Assembly (NCBI GenBank): GCA_037367405.1
Contig: JAZKJV010001871.1
Span: 186,001 to 250,000, forward strand
Direction: 5' to 3'
Length of the DNA stretch: 64,000 nucleotides
DNA from: Ottelia alismoides
Taxonomy: Eukaryota; Streptophyta; Magnoliopsida; Alismatales; Hydrocharitaceae
The notes beneath the pieces are model-generated. The model had not been told where the DNA came from, ran no database searches, and saw only the letters and a program-made list of their open reading frames with translations. The translations under genes and the position numbers were made by a program. Each line of letters starts with the position of its first letter. Positions within the stretch are counted from its first letter, which is position 1. Positions 44,360 through 56,396 of this stretch are shown in pieces.

Positions 44360-47300
44360 GGTCGTTGTTCTCAACCAATCGAATCGGTCAACGAGAAAAA
44401 TTTATTTAACCACTTAAGAAAAACATCAAACAATTGCTATTCAATTTACCTGGTATAGCGACCAGGATCGAACACAAGGAGCGTGATTTAAAAACTAAGT
44501 AGTTAAATTTCCAGATAATTTTTTGCAGTTTTTGATTATTTTTTTAATTTCAAATAAAGCACAAGCGATAAAATACACACACCACACTCTTTTTTACAGT
44601 TTTCACAATATCCAAAAAAGATCATAAATTATGGAGATAACATTTTTTGTGTTTTATATATCTTAAAATATTTTTGGTAATTTTTTCAAATTTTTCTAAT
44701 ATTTTTGTGATTTTATAAAAATCAAACAATGGAAATCAAGGAAATTAGTGCACAGTCACAAGTATTTTGCAACTTAAAAATACTTTAAGTGCCCAAAACT
44801 CCTGGAAAGATTTTTTGATGCTATACAAATTATTATCTACACAAAGAGACTATTCTATAATTTTCTACAATTTTTTTAAAGTTTATCATTTTTCATAATT
44901 TTTTTAGTTTTTATAAAAGATCTTATGCACGAAAATTAGATAAAAATTAGAAGACAGCAAAACAGACCTATAATAATTTTATAGGAATTTTTAGGTAAAG
45001 TTTCGAATTTTTATGATTTTTCTAATTTCAGGCAAACAAAAGGACACTGTTTTTTATTTTTTTAAAAATATCAAATGGCAACAAAATGTAATGAAAAATT
45101 TATAAAATGAAAAAACTATAATGGGAACATAACACGAATTTTTTTGAGAATTTTCAGAACATGAAAGACATTTATTTCATCAAAAAGATCAAGCAAGTTC
45201 AATGTCTGGAAGCATACGAACTTAAATGTAAATATTCAATGTATGTGCATTAAACAAATAACAGAAATAAACTCCAAGGTAGAATCTGTCAATTACCCAA
45301 TAATATATGTGTGTGTTGCACGTGCATGAAATAGACAGGGGTTTTGTGCAAATTCAGAAATATCAGAGAGCTTGGTTGCAATTTGCCCAAAATGGTGTGC
45401 CAAGCATGTGATCTGAACTAGTGAGAGCTTTGCGCAATTGTTGGAACCTTCAGGGTCTGAAGTGTAATTTTCCAATTTTTCTAACTAAAAACTCTAGGTC
45501 TTCTTGTTGTTTCGTTCAACCCAAAGGGGAAGAGGGGCACCCGCCGCAGCTGCCACTGGGGGGCGCCACGCCGCTGCAAGGGTTGTTGGGTGGGCTGGTC
45601 GAGCGCCGGCAACAGGGGCTTCGAGCGGTGGTGCAGATGGAAGGGGGTCGAGCGCGGGCCTGCGACTAGAGATGTAGGTACGCGGGAGGAGGCACGACCG
45701 CCTGACGCGAGCTAAGGAGATCTGCGGTGGGGTGCTCGGAGCGCGTGGGAAGAGCGAGCGGAGGGCTACCGCCGGCAAACTGGGCGCGGGTCGGAGGCGC
45801 GGTCGCGTGGAAGGAGATCCGTGCGGGGGAGATGGCTGCAAATAATTTTGTTCTTTTTTTCCTTTTTTTATTTTGTTGTAAATAGGAATGAAAGAAAAAG
45901 TTTTTTATATTTTTTAACAAAAACTATAAGCATAAAGGTAAAAAATTATTATTTTTATAATTATATATATATTAGATGAACTTGCAAAATAAATGTTAGA
46001 GAGAGAAAAACAATTATATGTTTTTTTTATTTTATTTATTTATAAAAAAAGGATGTGTGAACGGTTGCGGATCTTGGCGTGGTGAGAGATAGATCCAGAT
46101 CTCCGACCACCGTGCGTGGTCAGAGGTGCGTGGTTGCGTGAGATAGAACGTGAAACAGAGAGATCGCGAGATGAGATGAAAAATCGGTGTCGGATCAAAA
46201 TCGAGTTGTGGTGGAAGTTTTTTGGGGATTTTTAATATCTAAAGATTAATCAAATCGAAGCAAAGATTAATCTTATGATTTATCTAAGAAAAATGATGAG
46301 AAATAAAATGGATCTCACCTCAAGATCGGATATGCCGTGATGGCCTTGACGAAGGCCGACGCGCTGTCACCGGACGGCTCGGAGGCTGAGCACCCTTCTT
46401 CGATAAGATGGCTCTTGGAGATCGGGCTCCTCTCCACCAAAGATTGATCAACGAATAACGAAGGAGAAGGAGCCCATTAAAAAAGACGAAAATCAAAATG
46501 GAAAGTATATACAAATAAGGAAGGCTTTTGTTAGTTAATTTAATTAATTAATTAATTTAATTAATTCAATTAATTAATTAATTAATTATGAAATTTGGAA
46601 TTAAATAATTTAAATAAAATAATTAGTTTATAGAAATTAATTAGTCACCTTAATGGTGGCTATTAATGGTATAGAATAATATCTTATATACAAGGCATGT
46701 TTTTCAATCAAATAATGAATTAAATAATTAAATCTAAATACAAATTTCGTAATTAAATTAAATTAAATTAATCAATGTTTGATACTTATTTTTTTGGTGA
46801 TTTTTATATAAGGAAATTAGTTGTTTACAAATATTATATACATATACTACAATATACATATGTACAAATAAGAAACTATTTTTAAATAATAATATTTTTT
46901 TAAATTTTATTATTTTTTTATTTAATTTAATTTTAATAAAGAAGATAATATATACAATTATGTACATTATGTATAAAAAATATGAATAAATATATATACA
47001 ATAAATGGTAAAACTGCATAAACCATCCCAGAAAACTGACTTTTCAACCGTAACTCCAAAAATTATGAAATTACAGCCATTTGAAAGATAATTTAATTTA
47101 GAGAATAGGAGTGAGTTTGATTCAATTTGAGTCCGTATGGAGCCGGAATTGGTATTTCAATTATTGTTTTGCGGCTGAGTGTGATTATTTGTAATCTGTA
47201 CAGTATTTTCCTTACAATTATTTTTATTATTTACAACACATTTTTATTTACAACTTTTGATCACGAAAATAATTAATTTGAGGTCATTTTGTGTATAAAT

Positions 47301-47657
47301 AAAATAGTGTCTATTTTGTACAAATATACATGGAAAAATATTTACAAATTATTTTTTTTTTATTTTTGGATTAAAGACCCTATCTCCCCTTACTTTATTA
47401 CTGGTCGATCATGTCAAGTCTTGACCATCTCTCAGGATTCGAGTCATTCTGCGTTTATTTCATAAACACATCCTTTATTTTTATTTTCTTTTTCTTTTCT
47501 TCTTTATTCTTTTATTTTGAATACAAAAGTGTTAAAAATACATGTTTAACAAATGCATGCAAAATGATAATTTCATTAAATTAGTGGGTATTTACAGGTG
47601 TTTGACTAAGGAAATGAAGCTAAAATAAAAGAATAAAGATGATGAATCGTGGATTCA
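44360..47657 (-). mobile_element. 3' LTR of the minus-strand Tat/Athila element (about 3.3 kb)
   Basis: On the minus strand it starts TGAATCCACGATTCATCATC (47657) directly after the polypurine tract. The start resembles the other LTRs here (TGATGAATCT...), including the CTTTATTCTTTTATTTT block shared with LTR3. It is AT-rich with a GC-rich part at 45,530-45,840. The left boundary is set where chromovirus gag ends (candidate TG at 44359 or 44366); it cannot be fixed because the other target-duplication copy is outside the window. Confidence 0.7.
46535..46590. repeat. AATT-rich low-complexity run
   Basis: About 55 bp of TTAATTAATTAATTAATT inside the Tat/Athila LTR. Confidence 0.9.
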
Positions 47658-47675
47658 CCGTTCCCCTATACTTTA
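47658..47675 (-). promoter_or_regulatory. polypurine tract of the Tat/Athila element
   Basis: Minus-strand GGTAAAGTATAGGGGAACGG directly before the LTR start. The core AAGTATAGGGG is the same as in element E1 (2735-2751) and as the motif repeated at 53414-53757. Confidence 0.75.
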
Positions 47676-48434
47676 CCTTTGCTAGTCCCTTAGCAAACAC
47701 TTATTTGCAAAATAAGTGAAAACAAAAATAAAGAAAAGAAAAAGGAAAGAAGTTAGAACAATGTTGACTTTTAAACTTATCTTCATAAAATTGTAGTATG
47801 GAGCTCTGTCAGACCTTTGGATTATTAATGTGTCGGAACCTTGATGGAAAATGGATTTAAAACCTAACAGCCTCTAAGTTCCACAAGACTCCTATTCAGG
47901 TCTCCTCAACAGTCAGATCAGAACAAGTCTACATACAAAAATTCTTATGACTATGAATTCTTACTTGTACGGTGTAAGTGAAATATAGCTCCTCATTTCA
48001 AAAGTAGCAAAGAAACAGTCTCTCTCAACAAGGTAACTCTACTCCCCTGGTCTAGCAACTCTTTCCTCGAGGAGAGGGGATATTCCCTTCTAAGTTCAAG
48101 TACAACCAGTTCAAGAAGAGGGGATGGAGAAGAGAATGGATGGTAACCAGTGTAGCTACATATCCTTGGATGCATGACCAGTGTAGCCAAGTCATCCGTT
48201 GCAAGCTTACAAACATTTGACTTTGAATTCTTATTCTTTTTTTCACTTGTATATACACTCCCGGAGGCATTTTACTTTTCAACCAGGCGTGTCCACTTTT
48301 GGATATTCTATATTTTTCCTTTTCTTTTTCTTTTCTTTTTTTGAAAATATATATAAGGTGCAGTATGTACATAAGGAGTTTTTCCTCTTGAGCCAGTAGA
48401 CTATCCCTCTTTTGAAGCATTATTGCAGCCCCAC
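47676..48434 (-). other. Tat/Athila 3' UTR, LTR-proximal part
   Basis: Non-coding. On the minus strand it begins (48434) GTGGGGCTGCAATAATGC, then TTCAAAAGAGGGATAG, matching E1 at about 2047-2065 (CTTCAAAAAAGGGATGG). It is the continuation of 52148-53886 across the chromovirus B insertion. Confidence 0.75.
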
Positions 48435-48544
48435 TGTAACGTCCTGGGCTTAGGCCCCCGGTCCGTTAGCGGAGCATTACTGACCATGACAACCTCTTGG
48501 GATCGGGCCCATACGGACTCGATTAACCACCCCCAAAATGCTCA
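48435..48544 (+). mobile_element. foreign LTR-like start at the 5' end of chromovirus B
   Basis: TGTAACGTCCTGGGCTTAGG opens the insertion directly after the CCCAC target duplication (48430-48434), looks like a chromovirus LTR start (TGTAACG), and runs about 110 bp before pol sequence begins. Beyond TGTAACG it does not match the element's own 3' LTR (TGTAACGCCTCGGAAATTTT). Confidence 0.6.
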
Positions 48545-49379
48545 AGTCGGGTTCTTTATGAACTCTTTAAAAGTGCAGATGTGCCTCAGTTCAGCCTACC
48601 ATCCTCAGACCGACGGACAATCCGAGAGGACGATACAAATATTAGAGGATCTTCTTCGAGCATGTGTGCTAGAGTGGAAAGGATCTTGGAAGGACTATTT
48701 ATCGTTAGCAGAGTTCTCGTACAATAATAGTTATCATGCCAGCATAGGCATGGCCCCTTTCGAGGCATTATATGGGAGACGATGTACTACACCTTTGAGT
48801 TGGTAGCAGGTCGGGCATAACCAGCTGCATAAGGTAGAATACTTGGAGGAAACGGCTAAAGCTATTAAGACGGACCGAGAAAAGCTGCTTACGGCACAGA
48901 GCAGACAAAAGAGCTACAGTGACAAATGACGCACCGATCTTAGCTTCAAAGTTGGGGATTTCGTCTTCCTGAGAGTATCTCCAACCAAGGGAGTGCAACG
49001 GTTTGGAGTAAAGGGGAAGTTAGCCCCATGGTTCATTGGACCTTTTAAGATCCTTGACCAAATTGGCAATGTTGCTTATAGGCTTGCACTTCTCCCTCAC
49101 CTATCGGGAGTGCATAACATCTTTCACATTTCCAACATGAGGAAATATGTGCATGACCCATCGCACGTGATCAGCTACGGTGATCTGTAGGTGGACACAG
49201 ACCTAAGCTACTCTGAGGAACCGGTCTGGATCATCGATCGCTTAGTGAAGAGGTTGAGGCATAAGGAGATACCAGTGGTAAAGGTCCTTTGGCAGCGACA
49301 TAACTCCGAGGAGGCCACTTGGGAGCCTGAGGCAGATATGCGACGGGACTACCCACATCTATTTGAAGGTAATCTCTAA
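48545..49379 (+). pseudogene. chromovirus B integrase C-terminal half and chromodomain-like tail
   Basis: Single reading frame, interrupted only by stops at 48804-48806 (TAG), about 48927 (TGA) and 49188 (TAG). Blocks in order: SSAYHPQTDGQSERTIQILE (third catalytic residue E), FSYNNSYHASIGMAPFEALY, SFKVGDFVFLRVSPTKG, FGVKGKLAPWFIGPFKILDQ (GPF/Y), ISNMRKYVHDPSHVI, and the terminal KVLWQRHNSEEATWEPEADM, a chromodomain-like motif of Tekay/Del chromoviruses. At least two stops are consistent with CAG-to-TAG changes. gag, protease, RT, RNase H and the first part of integrase are deleted. It lies 115 bp upstream of LTR B. Confidence 0.88.
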
Positions 49380-49494
49380 ACCATACTTATGTCCTTGTCG
49401 GTTCCTCAATTGGGTTCAACCTTTTAAGGTTGTTATTTTACATCCTATACATCATAAGTCTCGAGGACGAGACTGTTTTTAAGGTTGTTATGAT

Positions 49495-52147
49495 GTAACG
49501 CCTCGGAAATTTTGGCTTTTTCTGAAATTCTAAAACAAATACAGTATCATACTCATTAAAAGCATCTCGTCGCAAGCTTTCCAACGAACCCAAGATTGCG
49601 TAAATCCGAGTTCGTATGAGGAAGTTGTGCATGTTTTAGTGAAATATGGTCTGGGACAATTTTGGAAGGTAGACCCGCGGATTTGCACATTATTACATAC
49701 GTTGGAGATATTTTGAGGCATAATTCACCTCAAAATTGACAACCTTATTTCCTATTCTTCACCTTTGAATGGTCTTTAAAACCACATCAATCTCTTTCCA
49801 TTCTCACCCTTCTCCCATTTGATTCTTCATTTTTCTTCCCTAGAGAGATGAGAGGTAGAAACTCTTCCCATTGGCGAGGCACGAGGCTCCGGAGTTTCGT
49901 TACGAGGAGAGGAGGAAGAGCGTCGTCGCAAGGGGAAGACGTCACTGTACTCAGATCGTTGATCGTGTGCTCGGATCAAAGGTTCACGTGAAGGTAACGG
50001 ATCTTGACATTCTCCTTTATTTTTTTCGCGTACCTTGCGATAGTGGAGATTGTTGTTTTGGGGGATGATTGTTCACTTTTGATCCAACCCCGGATCATCT
50101 CTTGTTGTTGGTTTATCGTGTGATTTCTTGTGCACCATTTTCCTTGGGATTACCATGCGATAATTCCTCAACTCGTTATCTTGTCACCAGTTAATTTGTC
50201 CTGTGACGGTTTGGATGACTTAATACCTTTTATGTTGGTTGTTTAGTATCATCATCCAGCTTATTTTTATTCTATCATATGTGGAGCAACTCTTGGACAT
50301 TGTAGAGTTCAATTTTTTTTAGATTCATCGAGGCAGTGAAAATCCACTAGGCTTGTCAATTATTTCATAAGAGTCGTTATTGATGTCAACTGCACGTGAT
50401 ATCTTTATACGCAGTTGTCGACAGAAGTATCCAATGATATGGAAAAACTTGTATTTTTTTGTTTTGTTGATAAACACTCATTGGAATTCATAAGTAATAG
50501 ATGAACTAATAGACAGAGATCATGATCGATCCCGAAAAGTTTTTCATTTACTTTGAGGGTTGTCATTCACATTCTGGCCTTGATAATTAGAAATTCTTAA
50601 TTAGTTACTTCATGACAAGTTTTTGTTGGCAAGATTCACGTACTACTATCCATATTAGAAAATCATAATTTTTCCCTTGTTAATTTCTTTTATGAGATTA
50701 CGTTTTATTGTTTGGGATACGAAATTAATGTGTACAACTTTATACTAATTACCTCCTCCCCCCATTACGTTATTTCCATTATGATTTAAGTTATTTTTTT
50801 TGTAATATAAAATAAGAGCATACTGATCAAATAAATAACACGGCTTCTATTCCTGGTTGGGTTTCGTAGGAATGATATCGGTATGCTTGTCTCAACGAGA
50901 GTTTATTTATATCGAAGGGTTAAGGGTTTTGTACAAAACAAATGGGAATAATTCTTGCTATTGTTTTCTGTATAATGTGTATAACTTGTGGAGGGTAGCT
51001 TTCTGATTTTTGGATTGCCAACCATACGGAAATAATGGATACGAGTATATGCCTTTCATTCGATGGCACACGGATGTTGGCGATACAGTTTAGATTAAAG
51101 CTAGATTTGTTGATTGGCGAGATGTTATTGGAATGGGTTTTGATATTTGTTCATAAATTATTACCTAATTTAATTTACTATTGAGTCCCAAGTGGTTTAC
51201 GGAAGTATAATACACATGAGGGTGATAATAAAATTACTACAAGGTGGGTGCACACCCTTGTAGTCCGACTGAGCCAACAGTGAGTCAATCCCACTCGAGG
51301 GGCATTACAGAGCGGGGTGGTGGTAGGTACTCTGAAAAGTTGGGTGGATGCACGTGTGCATCGCACCATGCAGATCTGTTTGTGACTATTAGTTTTGGGG
51401 CGAGCAAGACTCCCCTGGCAGACTCGATTGACGGTATCACGATTCCTTGGGACTATACGCCCCGTGTCTCGAGTGTCAGAGTACTACCAATCAGACTAGC
51501 TAAAGGATCGCGCTTGCGCACAGGTCTTAGTTTGCACCCTGAATGAAGCGATGCAGGTTTCATTCATAGCGTAGACTTTTTCCTTTGACGGGCGAGTCCG
51601 GGATAAGTACATGAAAATATGAATATAGATATGTCAAAGAATTGGTTTTGATTTTGTATGTATTAAGGGCCTAGAATATAAGTGATTGTATAATGCTAGA
51701 TGCTTTTAGAATGTTCTCTTCTAAACTTGTTAAGTTACTGCATTTGCATTGCCTACCTATACTCTCTCTTGATTTATAAGTTATTTTATCCTTACTGAGT
51801 CAATTGACTCATGAGTTACATTCTTTGGAACTCCAATAGGAAGTGTAGAGCAGGAGACAGAGGCTCACATCTTTGGTGGTGCATCTGCAGGACGTTGTTA
51901 AGGTTGAGGACTAGTTTCTTAGTAGTTTCTGTTATCCTTCCTTTCCGATTATTTATGATGTAATAAAGAGGCTCTGAGGACTTATTGTTATCCGTATGTG
52001 GACTTTTATTATCAGTAGAAACTTAGATTTTTTTCCCTATTTCCTTATTTTGTATAAATGGTATATCATGCAGGTTGTTATGATTGTTGTTGTGTAATAT
52101 TGAGAATGGATCTTGAGATGCGCTTCCGTCGAGGCGGGACGTTACAC
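49495..52147 (+). mobile_element. 3' LTR of chromovirus B (LTR B, 2.65 kb)
   Basis: Starts TGTAACGCCTCGGAAATTTT and ends GAGGCGGGACGTTACA; terminal inverted repeat TGTAACG/CGTTACA. A purine-rich stretch with GAGGACGAGACTG lies upstream (49460-49475), typical of Del/Tekay 3' ends. The right flank CCCAC (52148-52152) equals the left flank of the insertion at 48430-48434. The uninterrupted paralogous site in E1 (2022-2065) confirms that 48435-52147 is one insertion. Confidence 0.88.
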
Positions 52148-52914
52148 CCACAGCATCTTGTCTTTAGACCTCAACATCACCAAACCAGGTTGAGACACAT
52201 TTCCCTCCCTAGAGGAGGATGAGAGGTTTCGCCTAGATTTACTACCCTCATATGCTACCCCAAGCCAAAAGATTATACCCCCTCACTACCTCCTCCATGA
52301 AGAGTTACGTGTAGAGTGCTTATCCAAGGTAAGCCACGGTCTGAAAGAATCATGCATGTGTTGCTAAATATTTTACTTAGACTTATCAAGATAACATATG
52401 AACATAGTCTTATGGACTCAAAGAATTAAGTCACTAGGACCTGAAAAGTTTGAACTCCAGTTCTTATAAGGTTCCTCTGAAATTAAGTGGATTAAGGTCC
52501 AACTGAGCTCCATTCTTCAATTTTATTTCATACTTAGTTTAAATGTCAAAAATATTCTGAAAAATGTACATGCAAATGCAAGAAATATGTCCAATGCAAA
52601 GAAAAGGAAGAAAAATCTTTTTGTAAAATAATTTTCTAATTTTGAACTTTTTATGTATTTTTGAAAAGTGATGCACATGCAAAAAGAGTTTTTTATCCAA
52701 ATTTTTACAGACTTTTGGGTTTTGTAGTTTTTTTATAAACAAAAGGTTAGTAATGTTTACAAGTATATATAATTTTTTTAATAAAGATTAGGGAGAGATA
52801 CACATATCTACAAAGGAGTGAGTCAATTATTGCAAGAATCAGATGAAAGGATTTACTACTTGAGTAATTTATACAGGTATATACATACAGTTGGATTTTT
52901 TGTGAATGCATCTA

Positions 52915-53260
52915 TTCCTCAAACTTATTTGAAAATAATTTAACAAGTAATTTTGAAAACAATAGTCCAAAATAATTTTTCAAACAATTGTACAATCATT
53001 TACAAACATTTGAAAATAATTTTTGCAAACATTTTTCAAACAGTATATACAGATTTCCAAAATAATTTTTCAACCATTTTCAAAACATTTGCAAATAGTT
53101 TTACAAAAAAAATTATTTCACACAAAGGAAAGAAAAATTTTTACAAGCTAAAATATTTTTACAAAGGTTGAAAATATTTTTCAAACATTTTTCAAATAGT
53201 TTTCAAGAAATATTTCAAATAGGTTTTCAAACTACTTTCAAAATATTTTAACCTGACTTA
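52915..53260. repeat. degenerate TTTCAAA/ACATTT repeats, strand-asymmetric
   Basis: Irregular repetition of TTTTCAAACA, TTTGCAAA and ATTTTTCAAA words. The plus strand is almost free of G over about 300 bp. In the element's own (minus) sense it is C-poor and purine-rich in short runs. Confidence 0.6.
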
Positions 53261-53413
53261 TTAATCAGTATATACAAAAAGAATTTTGAGGAAATTTCTG
53301 CATCTTTTTATTAGTTATTATTATTTTTACAAGAATTTATACAGTATTATAGCCATATTAAAAATACGGAAGTACGAGTTATGGCGAAAGTATATATACA
53401 ATATATACGACAA

Positions 53414-53757
53414 CCCCCTATACTTAGCTCGAACTATGTCCTCATAGTGTTCAAAGAGATGCAAAGAAAGACATAACTCGTGCTAAGTATTGGGAAGCCA
53501 AAAGAATATTATACTACAACGACGAATAAAAGAATGGAATCAATAAAAGTCGGTGGTCCCCCTATACTTAGGATCAAGTACTCCTAAGTATACACAAGGG
53601 GAAAACCGAGGGTTAGAATGCACGGGGTCTATCTCCCCTATACTTAGGGTAAAATATCCCTAAGTATAGGTAGCAAAACAGAGGTAAAAAGAATCAAATA
53701 AAAAAATCACAAGTCTGACACCCCCTATACGTAGGGTAAAGTACACCCTAAGTATAG
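53414..53757 (-). repeat. array of hairpins carrying polypurine-tract copies
   Basis: Four inverted repeats built on CCTATACTTAGG/CCTAAGTATAGG. (1) 53416-53427 with a looser partner at 53482-53494. (2) 53563-53573 / 53582-53592, 11 of 11, 8 bp loop. (3) 53637-53649 / 53658-53670, 13 of 13, 8 bp loop. (4) 53725-53736 / 53746-53757, 11 of 12, 9 bp loop. On the sense (minus) strand each has CTAAGTATAGGGG(GG) or CTACGTATAGGGGG, the motif of the element's polypurine tract at 47658 and of E1's at 2735. The array lies 130-470 bp after the integrase stop. Confidence 0.85.
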
Positions 53758-53886
53758 CATAATCATAGGATGGATATGGGGTGTTAGACAAAAGAATGTG
53801 CGATATGGACATCTGGATGTATACAGCTGCGGGAGGAAGTGATAATCAGGCATGAGATGCAAGTGATGTGAGTCAAAAACCACATC

Positions 53887-54764
53887 TCAAGCAAAATGAA
53901 TAGGGGCAACATCGATGATTAGTTGATCATGATCTAGATATGACTTCAGGCACTGACCGTTAACTCGGAAGGTGGACTCAGATGATATCTCAGATATATC
54001 AATGCTGCCATTGTCATGCACCTTCCGGACCAAGTATGGTCCCTTACACTTGCTCTGCAACTTCAGTGGAAATAGTTTTAGCCTGGCATCGAATAACCAT
54101 ACTTTCTGGTTCGGCTCAAACTTCTTATGGCTGATGTGAGAATCATGCCATATCTTTACTCGCTCCTTATATTGTAGGCTACTCGAAAAGGTTGTATCTC
54201 TAAGTTCCTCTAGGGTTGTCAATTCTGCCTTTCTCTGATCTCCTACACTCTCTGGATCCAAGAATATCTCAGTTACAACCCAAAGTGACTTATGCTTCAA
54301 CTCGACTGGTAAGTGGCATGGCTTGCCATAAACGAGTCGGAATGGAGATGTACCTAATGGAGTCTTGAATGATATCCTATATGCCACAAGACGGAGTTGA
54401 AAAGTTGTGGCCAATCCTTTCGGTTTGGGCATTCTACCTTATGCAACATAGTCTTAATCTCCCTGTTAGAAACCTCAGCAAGACCATTCACCTGTGGATG
54501 ATAAGGAGTGTCAACTCTATGATCTATGCTGAACTCGTTACCAAGGTCTCTTACCTTATCATTGATAAAATGAGTCCCCCTGTATGATATCAAAACTTTA
54601 GGTACTTCAAATCGTGAAATGATATTTTTCCTCAAGAATTTACAAACAGTATTAGCATCTGCGGTTCTGGCGGGGATGGCCTCAACCCAATGACTCACAT
54701 AATCCACAACAAGCAAAATATACTCAAATCCCTGACTCTTAGGAAATGGGCCCATGAAATCGAT
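53887..54764 (-). pseudogene. Tat/Athila integrase core and C-terminal domain
   Basis: Joins strands of retrotransposon cDNA to the genome. From the minus-strand start: GIDFMGPFPKS (first catalytic Asp), FEYILLVVDYVSHWVEAIPA, LISYRGTHF, where the family has ISDRGTHF, so the second catalytic Asp is Tyr (codon at 54582-54584), then PYHPQVNGLAEVSNREIK (third residue Glu kept). After a frameshift near 54,430-54,350 come AYRISFKTPLGTSPFRLVYG, KPCHLPVELKHKSLWV, FEPNQKVWLFDARLKLFPLK and the end GSTFRVNG-like STFRVNGQCLKSYL, then a stop at 53887. Catalytically dead. The N-terminal domain continues at 58785 beyond the inserted solo LTR. Confidence 0.92.
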
Positions 54765-56166
54765 ACCCCTGATGAATCTCCATTTTATCACCTTTATTCT
54801 ATCATTTTGGCCTTAAAAACCCCAGCAAATACATGTAAATAGCATCAAATTGTATATAAAAGCATTCATGATTCATTATATTAATTCCACGTTAAAATAG
54901 GTTTTAATGCCAAAATTATAGAATAAAGAGAAGAAAAGAAAAAGGAATAAAATATTGCAAATATTTTATGACCCTAACCCTGAGACCAAGGCCAGCATGG
55001 ATTTGGTCGACAAGGAATAAAGTAGGGGGAGATAAGAGCCAAGAGTACAATAAATACCTCATTTATTAATTCATTTATTTATACATTTTGACACCTATTT
55101 TGTACATAATTATTTTGACACCTATTTTGTACATAATTATTTATTCATCAAATAGAGAAACTTTGTACATGAAAGTTGTAGATAATAATGTAAATAAAAT
55201 TACAAAATTGAGTTTGTGTAAAAATAACACTCACTGTACATTTTATACACAGAATAAAAAGCAAAAATCTCAACTTCACAGACCCATATCTTGCAAATAA
55301 AAACTCCAAATCACCCAAACTCACCTCTAATTGTATATAGCATTTCAAGAACTATTTTATAAAATTGGTTTCATAATTTTGGAGTCCATCTGTGGAAGTT
55401 AGGTTTTTGGCCCTTCTTGTACATAGTACATGATTAAAATATTCATTTTATTCAATATTTATTATTTCTATAAATTTGTATTTTTAGAATTTTGTAAATA
55501 ATGTATAGAATACATGTACATATTAAAATTAAAAGAAAACCAAAAATATTTTGTAAAATAAAATAAGTCTATATAATATATATAGGCAAAATACCTATGA
55601 GAAGGTTGTACATAAATAAAAGGGGAAAAACATTCTTTAATTATTTCATTCTTTTATATTTTTATAATAATGTATATATTATATATAAATTATTAAAAAT
55701 ATAAATCCAAAATAAAAACAAATAAATTCATTAAATAAATAAAATGTATATAATATATAGGTAAAATACCTATAAGTATACCTACATATACACAAATACA
55801 TTTATTTAAAAATATAAATAAACTCATAAAAATCAAATAAAAATATATTTATACTCATAAAAATAAGTTATAAATTTATAAAATAAGTCAATAAAATAAT
55901 AAAAGAAAATAAACAAATTAAAAATAAAATGCATAAAAATACATGTAAATACATACATATACACATTATTCAAATAAAACTATAATAAAACACCTCGAAA
56001 AATTCAATAAAAATCATAAATAAATACTACATGAAATAATACACATTTTTTATTTTATAAGCAAAAATTAATAAAATCATTTACTTAGCTAAATAAATCA
56101 ATTTATAATAAGGTTCCTTGTTTTGGCGTTTAGCGGCTGAGGTGGACCAATCAGGTCCCTCCGCGA

Positions 56167-56396
56167 GTTGACCCCGGTCAACTTGACCTCCAGCCACCTG
56201 ACTTGACGTGAACCATCTTTTCCCCTGATTTCTTCCCTTTTTCTGCTCGATCTATCGCTCCATCAACAACAATCACTTCACGAGATTTGCTCTCCCTTCA
56301 TCCATGATCCCCGCCGATCATTCAGATCCATTGTACATAGCCCCGATTCTTTAATAATCGTCGGTTACTGGGGGTCCCTTGGAATGTATATAAATA
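56167..56396 (+). promoter_or_regulatory. inverted W-box pair and TATA box of the solo LTR
   Basis: GTTGACC-CC-GGTCAAC (56167-56182), an inverted pair of TTGACC cores, lies 205 bp upstream of TATATAAATA (56387-56396). The order is the same as in LTR3 (26556-26572, TATA at 26778). Conserved spacing between two diverged LTRs suggests a promoter function. Confidence 0.5.

Larger units (their letters stand above)
52148..53886 (-). other. Tat/Athila 3' UTR, ORF-proximal part
   Basis: Non-coding sequence after the integrase stop. Minus-strand blocks at about 52,430-52,510 (CCTTAATCCACTTAATTTCA, CAGGTCCTAGTGACTTAATT) match E1 at 1768-1860. It contains an almost G-free (plus strand) low-complexity stretch at 52,915-53,260 and the hairpin array at 53,414-53,757. 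Confidence 0.75.

Noticed and set aside
45494..45920. GC-rich open frames near 45.5-45.9 kb
   Set aside because: Inside the Tat/Athila LTR; Arg/Pro/Ala-rich, no domain, overlapping frames on both strands.
40156..52147. LTR A and LTR B as the 5' and 3' LTRs of a single chromovirus
   Set aside because: The LTR sequences differ (TGTGAAAACC...TCACA versus TGTAACGCC...CGTTACA), and B has its own target duplication inside the Tat/Athila 3' UTR.
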